Counted from the first letter of the stretch, positions 8,983 through 17,997 are shown. The stretch is 64,000 nt of DNA from Halanaerobacter jeridensis (GCF_016908315.1 NZ_JAFBDQ010000002.1:1-64000); one strand, 5' to 3'. The notes: generated from the letters alone by a model not told the origin. Translations and numbers: made by a program.

Positions 8983-10647
8983 ATGAGGAAAAGCTTAAAC
9001 ATTTTAATATTAACTTTAATGATTTGCTATCTAGCTGCGGGAACAGTGCTGGCTGAAGAACCGCAGTTTAAGTTAGATATTGGCAATACTAAGCTGCAGC
9101 CTGGAGTTAGTACGCAGTTGTTACTAACAGTAAAAAATGCTAAAGGAGCTGGAAAACCTAAAATCAAAGGACTCGATAACTTTGAAGTTTTATCACAGGG
9201 TTCTACAACTCAAACTCAAATTGTAAATTTCAAGACTACTCATTTAAAAAAATATCATTATCAAATCATGCTCGAGAAAACAGGAACTTTTTCGCTGCAA
9301 GGTATAGTTGAATATCAAGGTCGAGAATACAAGACTAATCAATTAACAGTTGAGGTTAAAGAAAGAAATATGGAGGATAAACAAGACCGCGGATCTTTAT
9401 TTATTGAGACTAAATTAGAAAAGGAGAAAGTTTATTTTGGAGAACAAGTAGTCTTACATTATAATTTATTTTCTCGTTATCGGGTGCAAGATTATGGTTT
9501 TAGAGAAAATCCTAATTTTGATAATTTTATTGCTAAGAAAATTAAAGAAGAGTTAAAAGCAGATTATGCTCGGATTGCTGGAAAAAAATATATAAAATAT
9601 GAGGTAGCTAAAGTTATTTTAACTCCGACTAAAACAGGAGAACTCAAGGTTCCGAGCTTTAATTTTCAAGTAAATATTAGTAGTGATGATTTTTTTAATT
9701 CAGTCCAGGCTAAATACTTACAGACACAACAGCAAAAGATTAAAGTTATTTCTTTACCGGAAAAAGGACAACCAACTGATTTTTCTGGTTTAGTAGGCCA
9801 ATTAGAGCTAAAAGCTAAATCATCTGCTGAGAAAGTGAAATATGGAGATTCTGTGAGTTGGCAGGTTACGGCAGAAGGAACTTGTAATTTAGATAATTTA
9901 AATCAGTTAATTAAAGCAAATAAAGAAAATTATGAAATATATGAAACAGCAAAAGATAGTGATAATCAACTCCAAAATGGTCAATACTATAGTAAAAAAG
10001 ATTTTGAGATAATTATAGTGCCGCAAAAAGGAGGCACGCTTAAATTTCCTGAAATTAAAATTCCTTATTTCAATCCCCAAACAGAAAGTTATGAATATGC
10101 TACTTTAAAAGGACAAGAGATTGAAGTGACAGGAGGACCGCAGAAAGATAGTAGTACAGAACAGTCTGCTGCGGATGATAGTACTAAGAGCAATAATAAA
10201 GAAGAATTAGAAACGGTAGAAGTCAGGCAAATTAATGTACAGGAAGAAAAGACGGATGATTATTATACTTTAAAGATTAAGAAGAGCTATGTGAAGTGGA
10301 GTTTAGTAATTTTAACCTTCTTTATTTTACTGATGATTATGGTGTTGATAGTTAAGAAATATTTGAGTCAGAAAGATGATAGATTAAAACAGATTTACGA
10401 GCAAATACAAAAGGCAGATTCGGATAATGAGTTATATAACTGTTTGAACCAATTGATTAAGACTAAATATGGGGTTAGTTTAAAGGCTGATTCACGGCAG
10501 ATAATCAAAGAAAATATTTCTGATGAGCAAGTGATTCAAGATGTAATTTTAGTATTAGATTATATTGAGCGTAAACGCTATAGCTTTGAAAGAGAAGAAT
10601 TAAATTTAAAAGAGAAGATAAATGATATTCACGAACATTTAAGTTGA
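8983..10647 (+). CDS. batD: BatD-like oxygen-tolerance protein
   Basis: ATG 8983 is chosen because AAGGAGGGTGG lies directly upstream and after the alternative TTG at 8965. The 554-residue product begins with a signal peptide (MRKSLNILILTLMICYLAAG...LAEE). It continues with beta-rich extracellular domains (about 30-400, including LQPGVSTQLLLTVKNAKG and VYFGEQVVLHYNLF, typical of BatD), one membrane helix (about 441-461) and a short cytoplasmic helical domain. It is the last gene of the moxR-bat operon. BatD proteins are large membrane-anchored proteins whose molecular task is not settled. Confidence 0.82.
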   Translation: MRKSLNILILTLMICYLAAGTVLAEEPQFKLDIGNTKLQPGVSTQLLLTVKNAKGAGKPKIKGLDNFEVLSQGSTTQTQIVNFKTTHLKKYHYQIMLEKTGTFSLQGIVEYQGREYKTNQLTVEVKERNMEDKQDRGSLFIETKLEKEKVYFGEQVVLHYNLFSRYRVQDYGFRENPNFDNFIAKKIKEELKADYARIAGKKYIKYEVAKVILTPTKTGELKVPSFNFQVNISSDDFFNSVQAKYLQTQQQKIKVISLPEKGQPTDFSGLVGQLELKAKSSAEKVKYGDSVSWQVTAEGTCNLDNLNQLIKANKENYEIYETAKDSDNQLQNGQYYSKKDFEIIIVPQKGGTLKFPEIKIPYFNPQTESYEYATLKGQEIEVTGGPQKDSSTEQSAADDSTKSNNKEELETVEVRQINVQEEKTDDYYTLKIKKSYVKWSLVILTFFILLMIMVLIVKKYLSQKDDRLKQIYEQIQKADSDNELYNCLNQLIKTKYGVSLKADSRQIIKENISDEQVIQDVILVLDYIERKRYSFEREELNLKEKINDIHEHLS

Positions 10648-10749
10648 AATAATAATATTCTAACCCAGGAGAAAAAATAACTAATTAGAATAATATTGAT
10701 ATGAGAAGTCATTATTGTAATTAATTTTAGCTTTTTATGGAGGGATAAA

Positions 10750-11865
10750 ATGGAAAAGAGAAGATTAGGAAGAACAGATTTAGAAGTTAGCTTATTAGGC
10801 TTTGGTGGATTTCATTTACTAGAGATTCCTACAAAAGAGGCTCAAGATTTATTAAATTATTATTTAGACCACGGTGGCAATTACATAGAAACTGCCGCAG
10901 AATATGGGCATGGTGAATCAGAAAGAAAGATTGGCCCGATAATAGCAGACAGAAGAGAGGAAATAGTTTTAGCCAGTAAGACGCCTAAACGAAATAAACA
11001 AGAAGCAAAAGAAGAAGTAGAAGAGAGTTTAGAGCGCCTGCAGACTGATTATTTAGATGTCTTATTTATGCATCATGTTGAAACTCAAGAAGAGTTAGAA
11101 AAAATATTAGCTCCCGGTGGTGCTTTAGAAGCAGCTAAAGAACTACAGGAAGAAGGTAAAATTGGACATATTGGTATTTCTATGCACGGTCAGCCTGATG
11201 TGTTGATTGAAGCAGTAAAGACAGATGAATTTGATGTAGTAATGGCTACTTTTAATTACTTTGACCGCTTTAATTTTCCTAAATTAGAGGGAGAGTTAAT
11301 GCCTTTAGCTAATGAGAACGATATTGGCTTAGTGCTGATGAAGCCACTTGCTGATGGTTTCTTGTGGCGTTCTGCCCAACAAGCTTTCCGCTATGCGTTT
11401 TCACTGCCGGTATCTATCGTAGTTACAGGTATGAATACTATGAATATGGTGCAGGAAGATATTAGCTATGCTAAAGACTTTACTCCGATGTCTGAAGAAG
11501 AAAAAGAAGAATTGTTTGCTGAAGCAGATGAACTAGGCGATTATATCTGTCGTCAGTGTGATGAATGTTATGATTGCCCAGAAGGGATTGATATTAAAGA
11601 AATATTCAAACTAGAAGGGTATTATGACCGCCAGATGAGAGATGGTAAACCGCGTAATCCAGAAAAGTTTGCTCTTAGAGATAGACTGCGTTTTTGGTTT
11701 GAAAATCAAGAGCGGGCCAAAAGAGAATATGCTGCTTTAGAAGTACAGGCTGATCAGTGTATAGAATGTGGCAAATGTGAAGATTTTTGTCCTTATGATT
11801 TACCGATTATGGATAAATTGCAGATGAGTCATTATAAGTTAGGAACAGATCAAAGCTTATTTTAA
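10750..11865 (+). CDS. Aldo/keto reductase with C-terminal ferredoxin-type Fe-S domain
   Basis: This 371-residue protein has an AKR barrel at about 1-250 (MEKRRLGRTDLEVSLLGFGG, NYIETAAEYGHGESERKIG, MHHVETQEEL, YFDRFNFPK). A cysteine-rich C-terminal part carries CRQCDECYDCP and CIECGKCEDFCP, giving ligands for 4Fe-4S clusters. Such AKR-ferredoxin fusions are common in anaerobic Firmicutes, and their substrates are mostly unknown. The SD GGAGGG precedes the ATG. It stands alone between the bat operon and the guaA leader. Confidence 0.85.
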   Translation: MEKRRLGRTDLEVSLLGFGGFHLLEIPTKEAQDLLNYYLDHGGNYIETAAEYGHGESERKIGPIIADRREEIVLASKTPKRNKQEAKEEVEESLERLQTDYLDVLFMHHVETQEELEKILAPGGALEAAKELQEEGKIGHIGISMHGQPDVLIEAVKTDEFDVVMATFNYFDRFNFPKLEGELMPLANENDIGLVLMKPLADGFLWRSAQQAFRYAFSLPVSIVVTGMNTMNMVQEDISYAKDFTPMSEEEKEELFAEADELGDYICRQCDECYDCPEGIDIKEIFKLEGYYDRQMRDGKPRNPEKFALRDRLRFWFENQERAKREYAALEVQADQCIECGKCEDFCPYDLPIMDKLQMSHYKLGTDQSLF

Positions 11866-11906
11866 AGATAGCTGATATCATTAATCAACAGCAGCCTAGT
11901 TGACTC

Positions 11907-11935
11907 TTGACATTAATCGTTTTTTAAATTATACT
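11907..11935 (+). promoter_or_regulatory. Sigma-A promoter of the guaA leader
   Basis: TTGACA (11907-11912), a 17-nt spacer and TATACT (11930-11935) lie about 30 nt before the purine riboswitch, in the right place to transcribe it. Confidence 0.8.
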
Positions 11936-11965
11936 AGCAATAGGAAATTAAAAATCAATAATATA

Positions 11966-12040
11966 TTCGTATCTTCGTATACCTTTGGCAATAAGGGTCA
12001 AAAGTTTCTACCAGTTAGCCGCAAACTAACTGACTACGAA
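11966..12040 (+). ncRNA. Purine (guanine-type) riboswitch of guaA
   Basis: The conserved J2/3 core AAGTTTCTACC, P3 (AGTTAG/CTAACT around GCCGCAAA) and the closing ...TGACTACGAA match the purine riboswitch aptamer. The specificity base in GACTA is C, as in guanine/hypoxanthine sensors (adenine sensors read GATTA). P1 pairs TTCGTA with TACGAA. P2 is slightly irregular. A terminator follows, so guanine should switch off GMP synthase expression. Confidence 0.92.
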
Positions 12041-12061
12041 GGGCAATTTTCTGTTTTTTGG

Positions 12062-12100
12062 CCCAAGTGTACTTAATTTGCAACTGCACTTGGGTATTTT
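12062..12100 (+). terminator. Riboswitch-controlled terminator ahead of guaA
   Basis: An 8-bp stem CCCAAGTG/CACTTGGG (12062-12069 and 12087-12094) is followed by TATTTT. It sits directly after the guanine aptamer, the expected expression platform. Confidence 0.8.
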
Positions 12101-12103
12101 CTA

Positions 12104-12340
12104 TTAAAGTGTAGCTTCGAGATTATCCAACAAGTCTTTCTTCGTTTAAAAATTTAGGTTAATTTGTCTAAACTTGAACAAATAATTTAAATTCAGTTTA
12201 ATTAAATGGGAAATTAAACTCCCAAAATTTAAATCATTTGTTCTTCGTTAAGACTCATTAATAACCTAAATTTAAGACCACTCAGAAAAACTTACTGGAT
12301 AATCTAATGATAGACTTACTTTAATGGTGGGAGCAGGAAT
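12104..12340. repeat. Structured repeat element, copy A
   Basis: This 237-nt element has nested helices: closing TTAAAGT/ACTTTAA; P1 AGATTATCCA (12120-12129)/(12296-12305); P2 AAATTTAGGTTA (12150-12161)/(12262-12273); P3 of 17 pairs (12176-12192/12227-12243); and P4 AGTTTAATT/AATTAAACT. Conserved unpaired boxes (TTCTTCG, GTCTAAA, TTCGTTAAGACTCAT) and a 3' box GTGGGAGCAGG are shared with copies B and C near 37.5-38.1 kb, while helix sequences differ. It lies between the riboswitch terminator and guaA, so may be in the guaA leader. Family not recognised; the transcribed strand is uncertain. Confidence 0.8.
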
Positions 12341-12462
12341 AGCCTTATAGAGGTAGTTGTTTTTTGATTTTGAATAGCTTTTTGGTTTTGACTTTTCTTT
12401 TGACTTTTTACTCATCACTCTTTTCTTATTACTAATTACTGAATTTATAAGGGGGATTTTTC

Positions 12463-13998
12463 GTGAATCATGAAGTAGTCTTAGTCTTAGATTTTGGGGG
12501 GCAGTATAGTAAATTAATTGCCCGCAGGATTAGAGAAGGAAATGTTTATTCAGAAGTAGTACCGTATGATATTGATGTAGATAGAGTAAAAGAGATAGAT
12601 CCAGTAGGGATTGTATTTTCTGGCGGGCCTAATAGTGTTTATGATGAAGGTGCTCCAGAAATTGATGATGAAATATTTGAATTAGGTGTTCCAATTTTGG
12701 GTATTTGTTATGGGATGCAATTAATGTGTCATGAATTAGATGGAGTAGTTAAGCGAGCAGAGAATAAAGAATATGGACGAGCTATGTTAGAGATTAAAAA
12801 AGCTGAAGGTATTTTGGCTGGTTTAGATGATGAATTAGAATGTTGGATGAGTCATGCTGATCGAGTAGAAGAAGTACCAACTGGTTTTGAGATTATTGGT
12901 GCGACTGATAATTCTCCAGCTGCGGCTGTAGGAAATAGTGACCGAGGTTTTTATGGAGTACAGTTCCATCCGGAAGTAGTACATACACCACGTGGCGAAG
13001 AGATCATAGATAATTTCTTATATCAAGTTTGTGACTGTAGTGGAGATTGGACTACAGCTAACTTTATTGAAGAAACTGTAGCAGAAATCAAAGAAAAAGT
13101 TGGCGATAAGAAAGTAATTTGTGGTTTATCAGGTGGAGTAGATTCTTCTGTAGCAGCTGCTTTAGTAAATAAAGCGATTGGTAAGCAGTTAACTTGCATT
13201 TTTGTAGACCATGGTTTATTGAGAAAAAATGAAGCAGCAGAAGTTAAAGAAACATTTGGGCAAGAATTTGATATGAATTTAGTAGCAGTAGAAGCACAGG
13301 ATAGATTTTTGTCTAAGCTAGAAGGTGTAGCTGATCCTGAAGAAAAGAGGAAAGTAATTGGTAATGAATTTATTAGAGTCTTTGAAGAAGAAGCTTTAAA
13401 AGTGGGAAATACTAAATATTTAGTACAGGGTACTATCTATTCTGATGTAATTGAAAGTGGTGGTAGTGATTCTGCTTCTACAATTAAAAGTCATCATAAT
13501 GTAGGCGGCTTACCAGAGGATATGGAATTTAAATTAATTGAACCACTGCGGGAGTTGTTCAAAGATGAAGTTAGAGAAGTAGGAGAAGAATTAGGTCTGC
13601 CAGAAGAAATTGTCTGGCGTCAGCCGTTCCCAGGTCCTGGTTTAGGAATTAGAGTGTTGAGAGAAATCACACCTGAAAAAGTGGAGATTTTAAAAGAAGC
13701 AGATGCTATCTTTAGAGAAGAAGTTAAAAAAGCAGGCATGAGTCGAGAAATTTGGCAGTATTTTGCTGTTCTTCCGCCGATGCGTAGTGTAGGAGTTATG
13801 GGGGATGAGAGGACTTATTCTTATACAATTGGCTTAAGAGCAGTGAAAAGTAAAGATGCTATGACAGCTGATTGGGCAAGAATCCCTCATGATGTATTGG
13901 AAAAAATATCGACTGCTATTACTAATGAAGTACCACAAGTTAATCGTGTGGTTTATGATATTACTTCTAAACCCCCAGCGACTATTGAGTGGGAATAA
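12463..13998 (+). CDS. guaA: GMP synthase (glutamine-hydrolysing)
   Basis: The 511-residue enzyme converts XMP, ATP and glutamine to GMP. The N-terminal class I amidotransferase has the nucleophile motif GICYGMQ and the His-Glu pair in QFHPEVVHT. The ATP pyrophosphatase domain has the P-loop [10 protein letters not shown]. The C-terminal dimerisation domain includes [15 protein letters not shown] and ends [13 protein letters not shown]. Length is normal. The start is GTG with an upstream AAGGGGGAT. Expression is presumably controlled by the guanine riboswitch about 420 nt upstream. Confidence 0.97.
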   Translation: MNHEVVLVLDFGGQYSKLIARRIREGNVYSEVVPYDIDVDRVKEIDPVGIVFSGGPNSVYDEGAPEIDDEIFELGVPILGICYGMQLMCHELDGVVKRAENKEYGRAMLEIKKAEGILAGLDDELECWMSHADRVEEVPTGFEIIGATDNSPAAAVGNSDRGFYGVQFHPEVVHTPRGEEIIDNFLYQVCDCSGDWTTANFIEETVAEIKEKVGDKKVICGLSGGVDSSVAAALVNKAIGKQLTCIFVDHGLLRKNEAAEVKETFGQEFDMNLVAVEAQDRFLSKLEGVADPEEKRKVIGNEFIRVFEEEALKVGNTKYLVQGTIYSDVIESGGSDSASTIKSHHNVGGLPEDMEFKLIEPLRELFKDEVREVGEELGLPEEIVWRQPFPGPGLGIRVLREITPEKVEILKEADAIFREEVKKAGMSREIWQYFAVLPPMRSVGVMGDERTYSYTIGLRAVKSKDAMTADWARIPHDVLEKISTAITNEVPQVNRVVYDITSKPPATIEWE

Positions 13999-14082
13999 AG
14001 CAACCAAGCAAAAAGCACAGCATATAGATTGCGGAATCACAGCAATTTGCAAAATATATTGTATTTTTAATGCGTAAAGCAC

Positions 14083-14220
14083 TTAGTTGCAAAGCTAAGT
14101 GCTGTGGGCTACACGGAGAGTCTTGGTTTTTAGACTCGTAGGCACTTACTTAGCTCTAAGTAGAGCGACTAGGGCTACACGGAGAGTTTTCTGTTTTTTG
14201 AAAACTCGGAGGGGCCAATA
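14083..14220. repeat. Hairpin pair with shared GGGCTACACGGAG box, downstream of guaA
   Basis: After a hairpin GCACTTAG/CTAAGTGC (14083-14104), the box GGGCTACACGGAGAG occurs twice (14106-14120 and 14172-14186). Each copy opens a hairpin (GAGTCT/AGACTC and GAGTTTTC/GAAAACTC) that ends in ACTCGTAGG or ACTCGGAGG. A third copy lies at 53112-53153 with another stem sequence. The stem varies while both flanks are kept. No T-run follows, so these are not ordinary terminators. Function unknown. Confidence 0.6.
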
Positions 14221-14323
14221 GGTGCGTAAGCTAAGTAATTAAGAAAAATTAATTACGAAAATGGATTTAATTAACAAAACACGAACAAAATATTTCCAAG
14301 TCTAAAAAAAGTTAGCCTTGAAC

Positions 14324-14352
14324 TTGAAAAATAAATATATATATGCTAATAT
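14324..14352 (+). promoter_or_regulatory. Promoter of the purine permease leader
   Basis: TTGAAA (14324-14329), 17 nt and TAATAT (14347-14352) lie just ahead of the second guanine riboswitch. TTGAAC at 14318 with another spacing is an alternative -35. Confidence 0.55.
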
Positions 14353-14387
14353 CATATGTGTAAAAGATAAAATTAAATAAATGACCA

Positions 14388-14461
14388 TAATTCCGTATAA
14401 CCCCAGGGATAGGGCCTGGAAGTTTCTACCGACTAGCCGTAAACTAGTCGACTACGGGATA
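14388..14461 (+). ncRNA. Purine (guanine-type) riboswitch of the permease gene
   Basis: This is a near-canonical aptamer. P1 pairs ATTCCGTA with TACGGGAT. P2 is CCAGG-GATAGGG-CCTGG with the 7-nt loop. The core AAGTTTCTACC follows, then P3 GACTAG/CTAGTC and the specificity segment GACTACGGG, with C in the guanine position. The terminator at 14499-14545 forms its expression platform. Confidence 0.95.
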
Positions 14462-14498
14462 GTATAAAGAAAGATATGACTATCTATATTCTATCCTA

Positions 14499-14545
14499 AC
14501 TCCTAAGTATATTCCTCAGCGGGATTATAACTTAGGGGTTTTTTA
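14499..14545 (+). terminator. Riboswitch terminator ahead of the permease
   Basis: ACTCCTAAGT pairs with ACTTAGGGGT across a loop of about 20 nt and is followed by TTTTTTA. It is placed between the guanine aptamer and the permease start. Confidence 0.8.
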
Positions 14546-14566
14546 TTTTAAGAAAGGGGAATTAAT

Positions 14567-15880
14567 ATGACAAAGCTGTTAAATTCATTTTTTAATTTAG
14601 AAGAACATAATACTGATATTAAAACTGAGGTAGTAGCAGGAATTACAACATTTATGACAATGGCTTATATTATTTTTGTTAATCCAGGGATTGTTTCTGA
14701 AACTGGAATGCCGTTTCAAGCAGTAATGATTGCTACAGCAATGTCTGCAGCATTTGCTACATTGTGTATGGCTCTTTTAGCTAATTATCCATTTGCTTTG
14801 GCACCAGGAATGGGCTTGAATGCTTATTTCACTTATACTGTTGTTTTAGGAATGGGACTGAGTTGGCAGGAGGCTTTAGGTGCAGTATTTATTTCCGGGG
14901 TTATTTTCTTGATTTTAACTTTGACTAAGGTCAGACAAACAATTATTAATGCAATGCCTTTGACCTTAAAGTCTGCTGTTAGTGCTGGGATTGGATTATT
15001 TATTGCATTTATTGGTCTACAAAATGCTGGAGTAGTAGTTAATAGTGATGCTACACTAGTAACTTTGGGAAATTTAACAGACCCAAGTGCGATCTTAGCA
15101 ATTGTAGGAATTATTATTACTGGTTTGTTGATGGCTAAAGATGTTAAAGGAAGTATTTTAATTGGAATTATTGTCACAACAGTTTTGGGGATGCCATTTG
15201 GAATTACCAAAATGCCTTCAGCAATTGTTGAAATGCCAAGTTTTTCTACTTGGGCACCTGTAGTATTAAAAGCTGATATTAGTGGAGCATTAAACGCAGG
15301 TATTTTAACGATTGTATTTGCTTTCTTATTTGTTGATTTGTTTGATACAGCAGGAACTTTAGTTGGTGTGAGTCATCAGGCTGGATTTTTAGATGAAGAT
15401 GGCAACTTACCTAAGGCAGATAGAGCATTATTAGCTGACTCAATTGGAACAATTGGTGGTTCAATGATGGGGACTCCAACTGTTACTACTTATGTTGAAT
15501 CAGCTTCTGGAGTTGCTCAAGGTGGTAGAACAGGTCTGACTGGAGTAGTTGTAGCTTTATGTTTTCTTGCTTCAATCTTCTTTAGTCCAATTATTTCTAT
15601 TGTACCTGCAGCAGCTACAGCACCAGCATTAATCATTGTTGGTTCAATTATGTTAGAGAATGTAACTGAGATTGATTGGAATAATGTGGCTGAAGTAGTA
15701 CCTGGTTTTGTAACAATTGTTTCTATGCCCTTTACTTATTCAATTGCAACAGGTATTTCTTTAGGTTTTATTTTGTATCCAATTATGAAGTTTTTCCATG
15801 GTGAAGGTGATGAGGTTCACTGGGTTATTTATATCTTAGGAATGTTATTTATACTTAAATATATGTTTTTGGGAGGATAG
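14567..15880 (+). CDS. pbuG: Guanine/hypoxanthine permease (AzgA-type NCS2 family)
   Basis: This 437-residue polytopic permease has about 12-14 hydrophobic segments. The family signature stretches are EVVAGITTFMTMAYIIFVNP, ALAPGMGLNAYFTYTVV, FDTAGTLVGVSHQAG, GTPTVTTYVESASGVAQGGRTGLT and the closing region. These place it in the AzgA-like branch of NCS2, which imports guanine and hypoxanthine. The guanine riboswitch in its leader agrees with that substrate. The SD AAAGGGGAAT precedes the ATG. Exact substrate preference is inferred. Confidence 0.9.
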   Translation: MTKLLNSFFNLEEHNTDIKTEVVAGITTFMTMAYIIFVNPGIVSETGMPFQAVMIATAMSAAFATLCMALLANYPFALAPGMGLNAYFTYTVVLGMGLSWQEALGAVFISGVIFLILTLTKVRQTIINAMPLTLKSAVSAGIGLFIAFIGLQNAGVVVNSDATLVTLGNLTDPSAILAIVGIIITGLLMAKDVKGSILIGIIVTTVLGMPFGITKMPSAIVEMPSFSTWAPVVLKADISGALNAGILTIVFAFLFVDLFDTAGTLVGVSHQAGFLDEDGNLPKADRALLADSIGTIGGSMMGTPTVTTYVESASGVAQGGRTGLTGVVVALCFLASIFFSPIISIVPAAATAPALIIVGSIMLENVTEIDWNNVAEVVPGFVTIVSMPFTYSIATGISLGFILYPIMKFFHGEGDEVHWVIYILGMLFILKYMFLGG

Positions 15881-15901
15881 ATCATTTTCAGTAATATATT
15901 T

Positions 15902-15937
15902 GAGCTCTGGTGTTTTAATACCAGGGCTCTTTTATTT
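15902..15937 (+). terminator. Terminator after the purine permease
   Basis: GAGCTCTGGT pairs with ACCAGGGCTC around a TA-rich loop and is followed by TTTTATTTTTT. Confidence 0.8.
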
Positions 15938-16072
15938 TTTTGCTTTAATATTTATTAGTAGAAAAAAGTATAAGTTTAGAAAACTTGAAATATACTGAAA
16001 GTAATTTAACACTTTAAATTACTGTTGAAAAAATGTACAATAATTATATAGAACTTATGGGGGTGAAATAAC

Positions 16073-16360
16073 GTGAGTGAAAATTTCGGCGATGAATTTA
16101 CTGAGCAATTATTTGAAGCCATATTGCAATTAGAAAATAAAGAGGAATGTTATAAGTTTTTTGAGGATGTATGTACAATCAAAGAAATTAAAGCTTTAGG
16201 ACAGCGCTTAGAAGTAGCTAGATTGTTAAATGAAGGAGCTACTTATGAGCAAATTGCTGATGAAACTGGTGCCAGTAGTGCTACCATTAGTCGTGTGAAA
16301 CGTTATTTGAATTATGGTGCTGAAGGATATCAATTAATTTTAGAAAGATTGAATGATTAG
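16073..16360 (+). CDS. TrpR-like YerC/YecD family DNA-binding protein
   Basis: This 95-residue protein has the TrpR-like fold (YerC/YecD family): LFEAILQLENKEECYKFFEDVCTIKEIKALGQRLEVARLL, then the helix-turn-helix TYEQIADETGASSATISRVKRYLNYG. The family comprises small dimeric repressors. YerC of Bacillus has been linked to purine-related neighbours, and here too it follows a guanine permease, though a terminator lies between. GTG start with SD GGGGGTG. The stop overlaps the start of the next, frameshifted gene by 8 bp. Confidence 0.85.
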   Translation: MSENFGDEFTEQLFEAILQLENKEECYKFFEDVCTIKEIKALGQRLEVARLLNEGATYEQIADETGASSATISRVKRYLNYGAEGYQLILERLND

Positions 16361-16716
16361 TTTTAGCGGTGATGAAGTGTTAAAAGGGAGAAGATATAGT
16401 CTAGAAGGGATTATAGATATTGAAACTTATAGAAAAGATTTATATTATGTCCCCGCTGAAGGTTATAAAATTTGGTTAGCCCCGCAGTCTGATTGGGGTT
16501 GACCTCCTTGATTTAGATTTTGCTATTGGAGATTATAAAGGTCAATATCAGCTTAATAAGCAGGATTTAAAATTCAAGGTTTTTAGTCCTATATGTCGTG
16601 AGACTGGTATGAGGTCAAGCCGGATAATTTATTTATCTGCTGGAGAAAATAAAGTTAAGATTAGACAAGGAATGAAGAACTGTAGTGAAGAAATTATCTC
16701 AGACTTAAGTATTTAA
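16353..16716 (+). pseudogene. Hypothetical protein gene with a single frameshift at a GGGG run
   Basis: From ATG 16353 the frame reads MISFSGDEVLKGRRYSLEGI... to a TGA at 16500-16502, directly after the run in GATTGGGGTTGAC. The +1 frame then continues without interruption (VDLLDLDFAIGDYKGQYQL...SDLSI) to the TAA at 16714-16716. Removing one G of the run yields a single protein of about 120 residues. Both halves have the same composition, so this is one gene with a one-base insertion, a sequencing slip in a homopolymer or less likely programmed frameshifting. The start overlaps the yerC-like gene by 8 bp. I do not recognise the product. Confidence 0.6.
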
Positions 16717-16752
16717 ATATAATCTTATGATTGATTTTGGGGGGGGTTGAAT

Positions 16753-17997
16753 TTGCAAATTATTCATGCAACCTTTGCCAGTGGTGAAGGGGAAGAAGCT
16801 GTAGAATTAATCGAAAACTTAGGAATGGAGGTTGAAGATTATAAACTGATTGAGTCTGATAGTGGGGATTTATTAATTATAAATTTATTATATGATAAAG
16901 TTGATATAATAATCGATAAATTAAAGGGGAAATTTGATTTCACCAATAATGTACATCGTAGTTTAATGATCTTTACTCCTGACACTATCATTCCTAGAAA
17001 TAAAGAAAAAGTTGACCAAGAAAGTTATCGATCGGCTAGGGAAACAATTATTAATTATGCTCGGGATAATAGTGAAGTGAGTCTACAACTTATATTTTTA
17101 GCTTTAGTTGCTGCTATTATTACATCTTTAGGATTGATAATTAATAATACTCCAGTAATAGTAGGTTCAATGATTATTGCTCCAGTTTTTGGCCCGATTG
17201 CTGCTATGGCTATTGGAATTGTTTTAGGAGACTTAAAATTATTGGGGCGAGGTTTTTTAGCTGAAATGACAGTAGTGGGAATAGCAGTTTCAGTAGGGGC
17301 TATTTTTGGATTGATCATTCCTAATGTAGCAGTTAATCATGCTCTTAAAGTAAGGATGTTACCTACTTTACCTGATTTACTAATTGCTTTAGCTGCTGGA
17401 GGTGCTGGTGCTTACTCTTTAATCAAAAATGTAAAGTCACAGCAATTGGTAGGAGTAGTAATTGCTGCAGCTTTGATTCCAGTTATGGCTACAATTGGAA
17501 TTGGGATTTCTTTAGGAAATCTTAATTTAATTGTAGGGGCTACATTGCTATTATTAGGGAACTTTTTTGCTTTACTATTAGCAATCATTCTTGTTTTTTA
17601 TTATCAAGGGTTAAAACCACAGTGGTGGTATGCGTCTACTGCTAAAAAGTTAATCAAAAGAAGCTTAATTATCTTAACAGTTTCTGTAATTATTTTAACT
17701 TTACCCTTATCAGCAATTACTTATCAACAGATGATCAAAGAAAAACCAGAAGATATCGTACGGAAAGTATATCGCCAACAATTTAGTGATCAATTAGAAA
17801 ATAGGTTAGTATCAATTGAGATTAAGCCGAAAAGTAAAGAAATATTATTAGTTTTATATTCTTCTCAGGAAACAAGCTCTACTTATTTTAAATTTTTAAC
17901 TAATGAAATTAAAAATAAATTGGGAACAGATTATAATGTAATATTCGAGGTGATTCCGACGAAAATTATTCGACCTACTGTCAGTATTGAACAGTAG
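16753..17997 (+). CDS. DUF389 family membrane protein (TIGR00341-like)
   Basis: About 414 residues from a TTG at 16753, six bases after a run of eight Gs (an in-frame TTG at 16747 abuts the run). An N-terminal soluble ferredoxin-like domain (about 1-80) precedes a membrane domain with five or six helices: LVAAIITSLGLIINNTPVIV, SMIIAPVFGPIAAMAIG, VVIAAALIPVMATIG, LNLIVGATLLLLGNFFALLLAI. A soluble C-terminal domain of about 90 residues follows. The motif VGSMIIAPVFGPI is characteristic of DUF389 proteins, whose function is unknown. Its stop codon lies within the stem of the downstream terminator. Confidence 0.85.
   Translation: MQIIHATFASGEGEEAVELIENLGMEVEDYKLIESDSGDLLIINLLYDKVDIIIDKLKGKFDFTNNVHRSLMIFTPDTIIPRNKEKVDQESYRSARETIINYARDNSEVSLQLIFLALVAAIITSLGLIINNTPVIVGSMIIAPVFGPIAAMAIGIVLGDLKLLGRGFLAEMTVVGIAVSVGAIFGLIIPNVAVNHALKVRMLPTLPDLLIALAAGGAGAYSLIKNVKSQQLVGVVIAAALIPVMATIGIGISLGNLNLIVGATLLLLGNFFALLLAIILVFYYQGLKPQWWYASTAKKLIKRSLIILTVSVIILTLPLSAITYQQMIKEKPEDIVRKVYRQQFSDQLENRLVSIEIKPKSKEILLVLYSSQETSSTYFKFLTNEIKNKLGTDYNVIFEVIPTKIIRPTVSIEQ

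Noticed and set aside
14388-14461. Adenine riboswitch
   Set aside because: The specificity base reads C (GACTA), as in guanine sensors, and the neighbouring genes are GMP synthase and a guanine-type permease.
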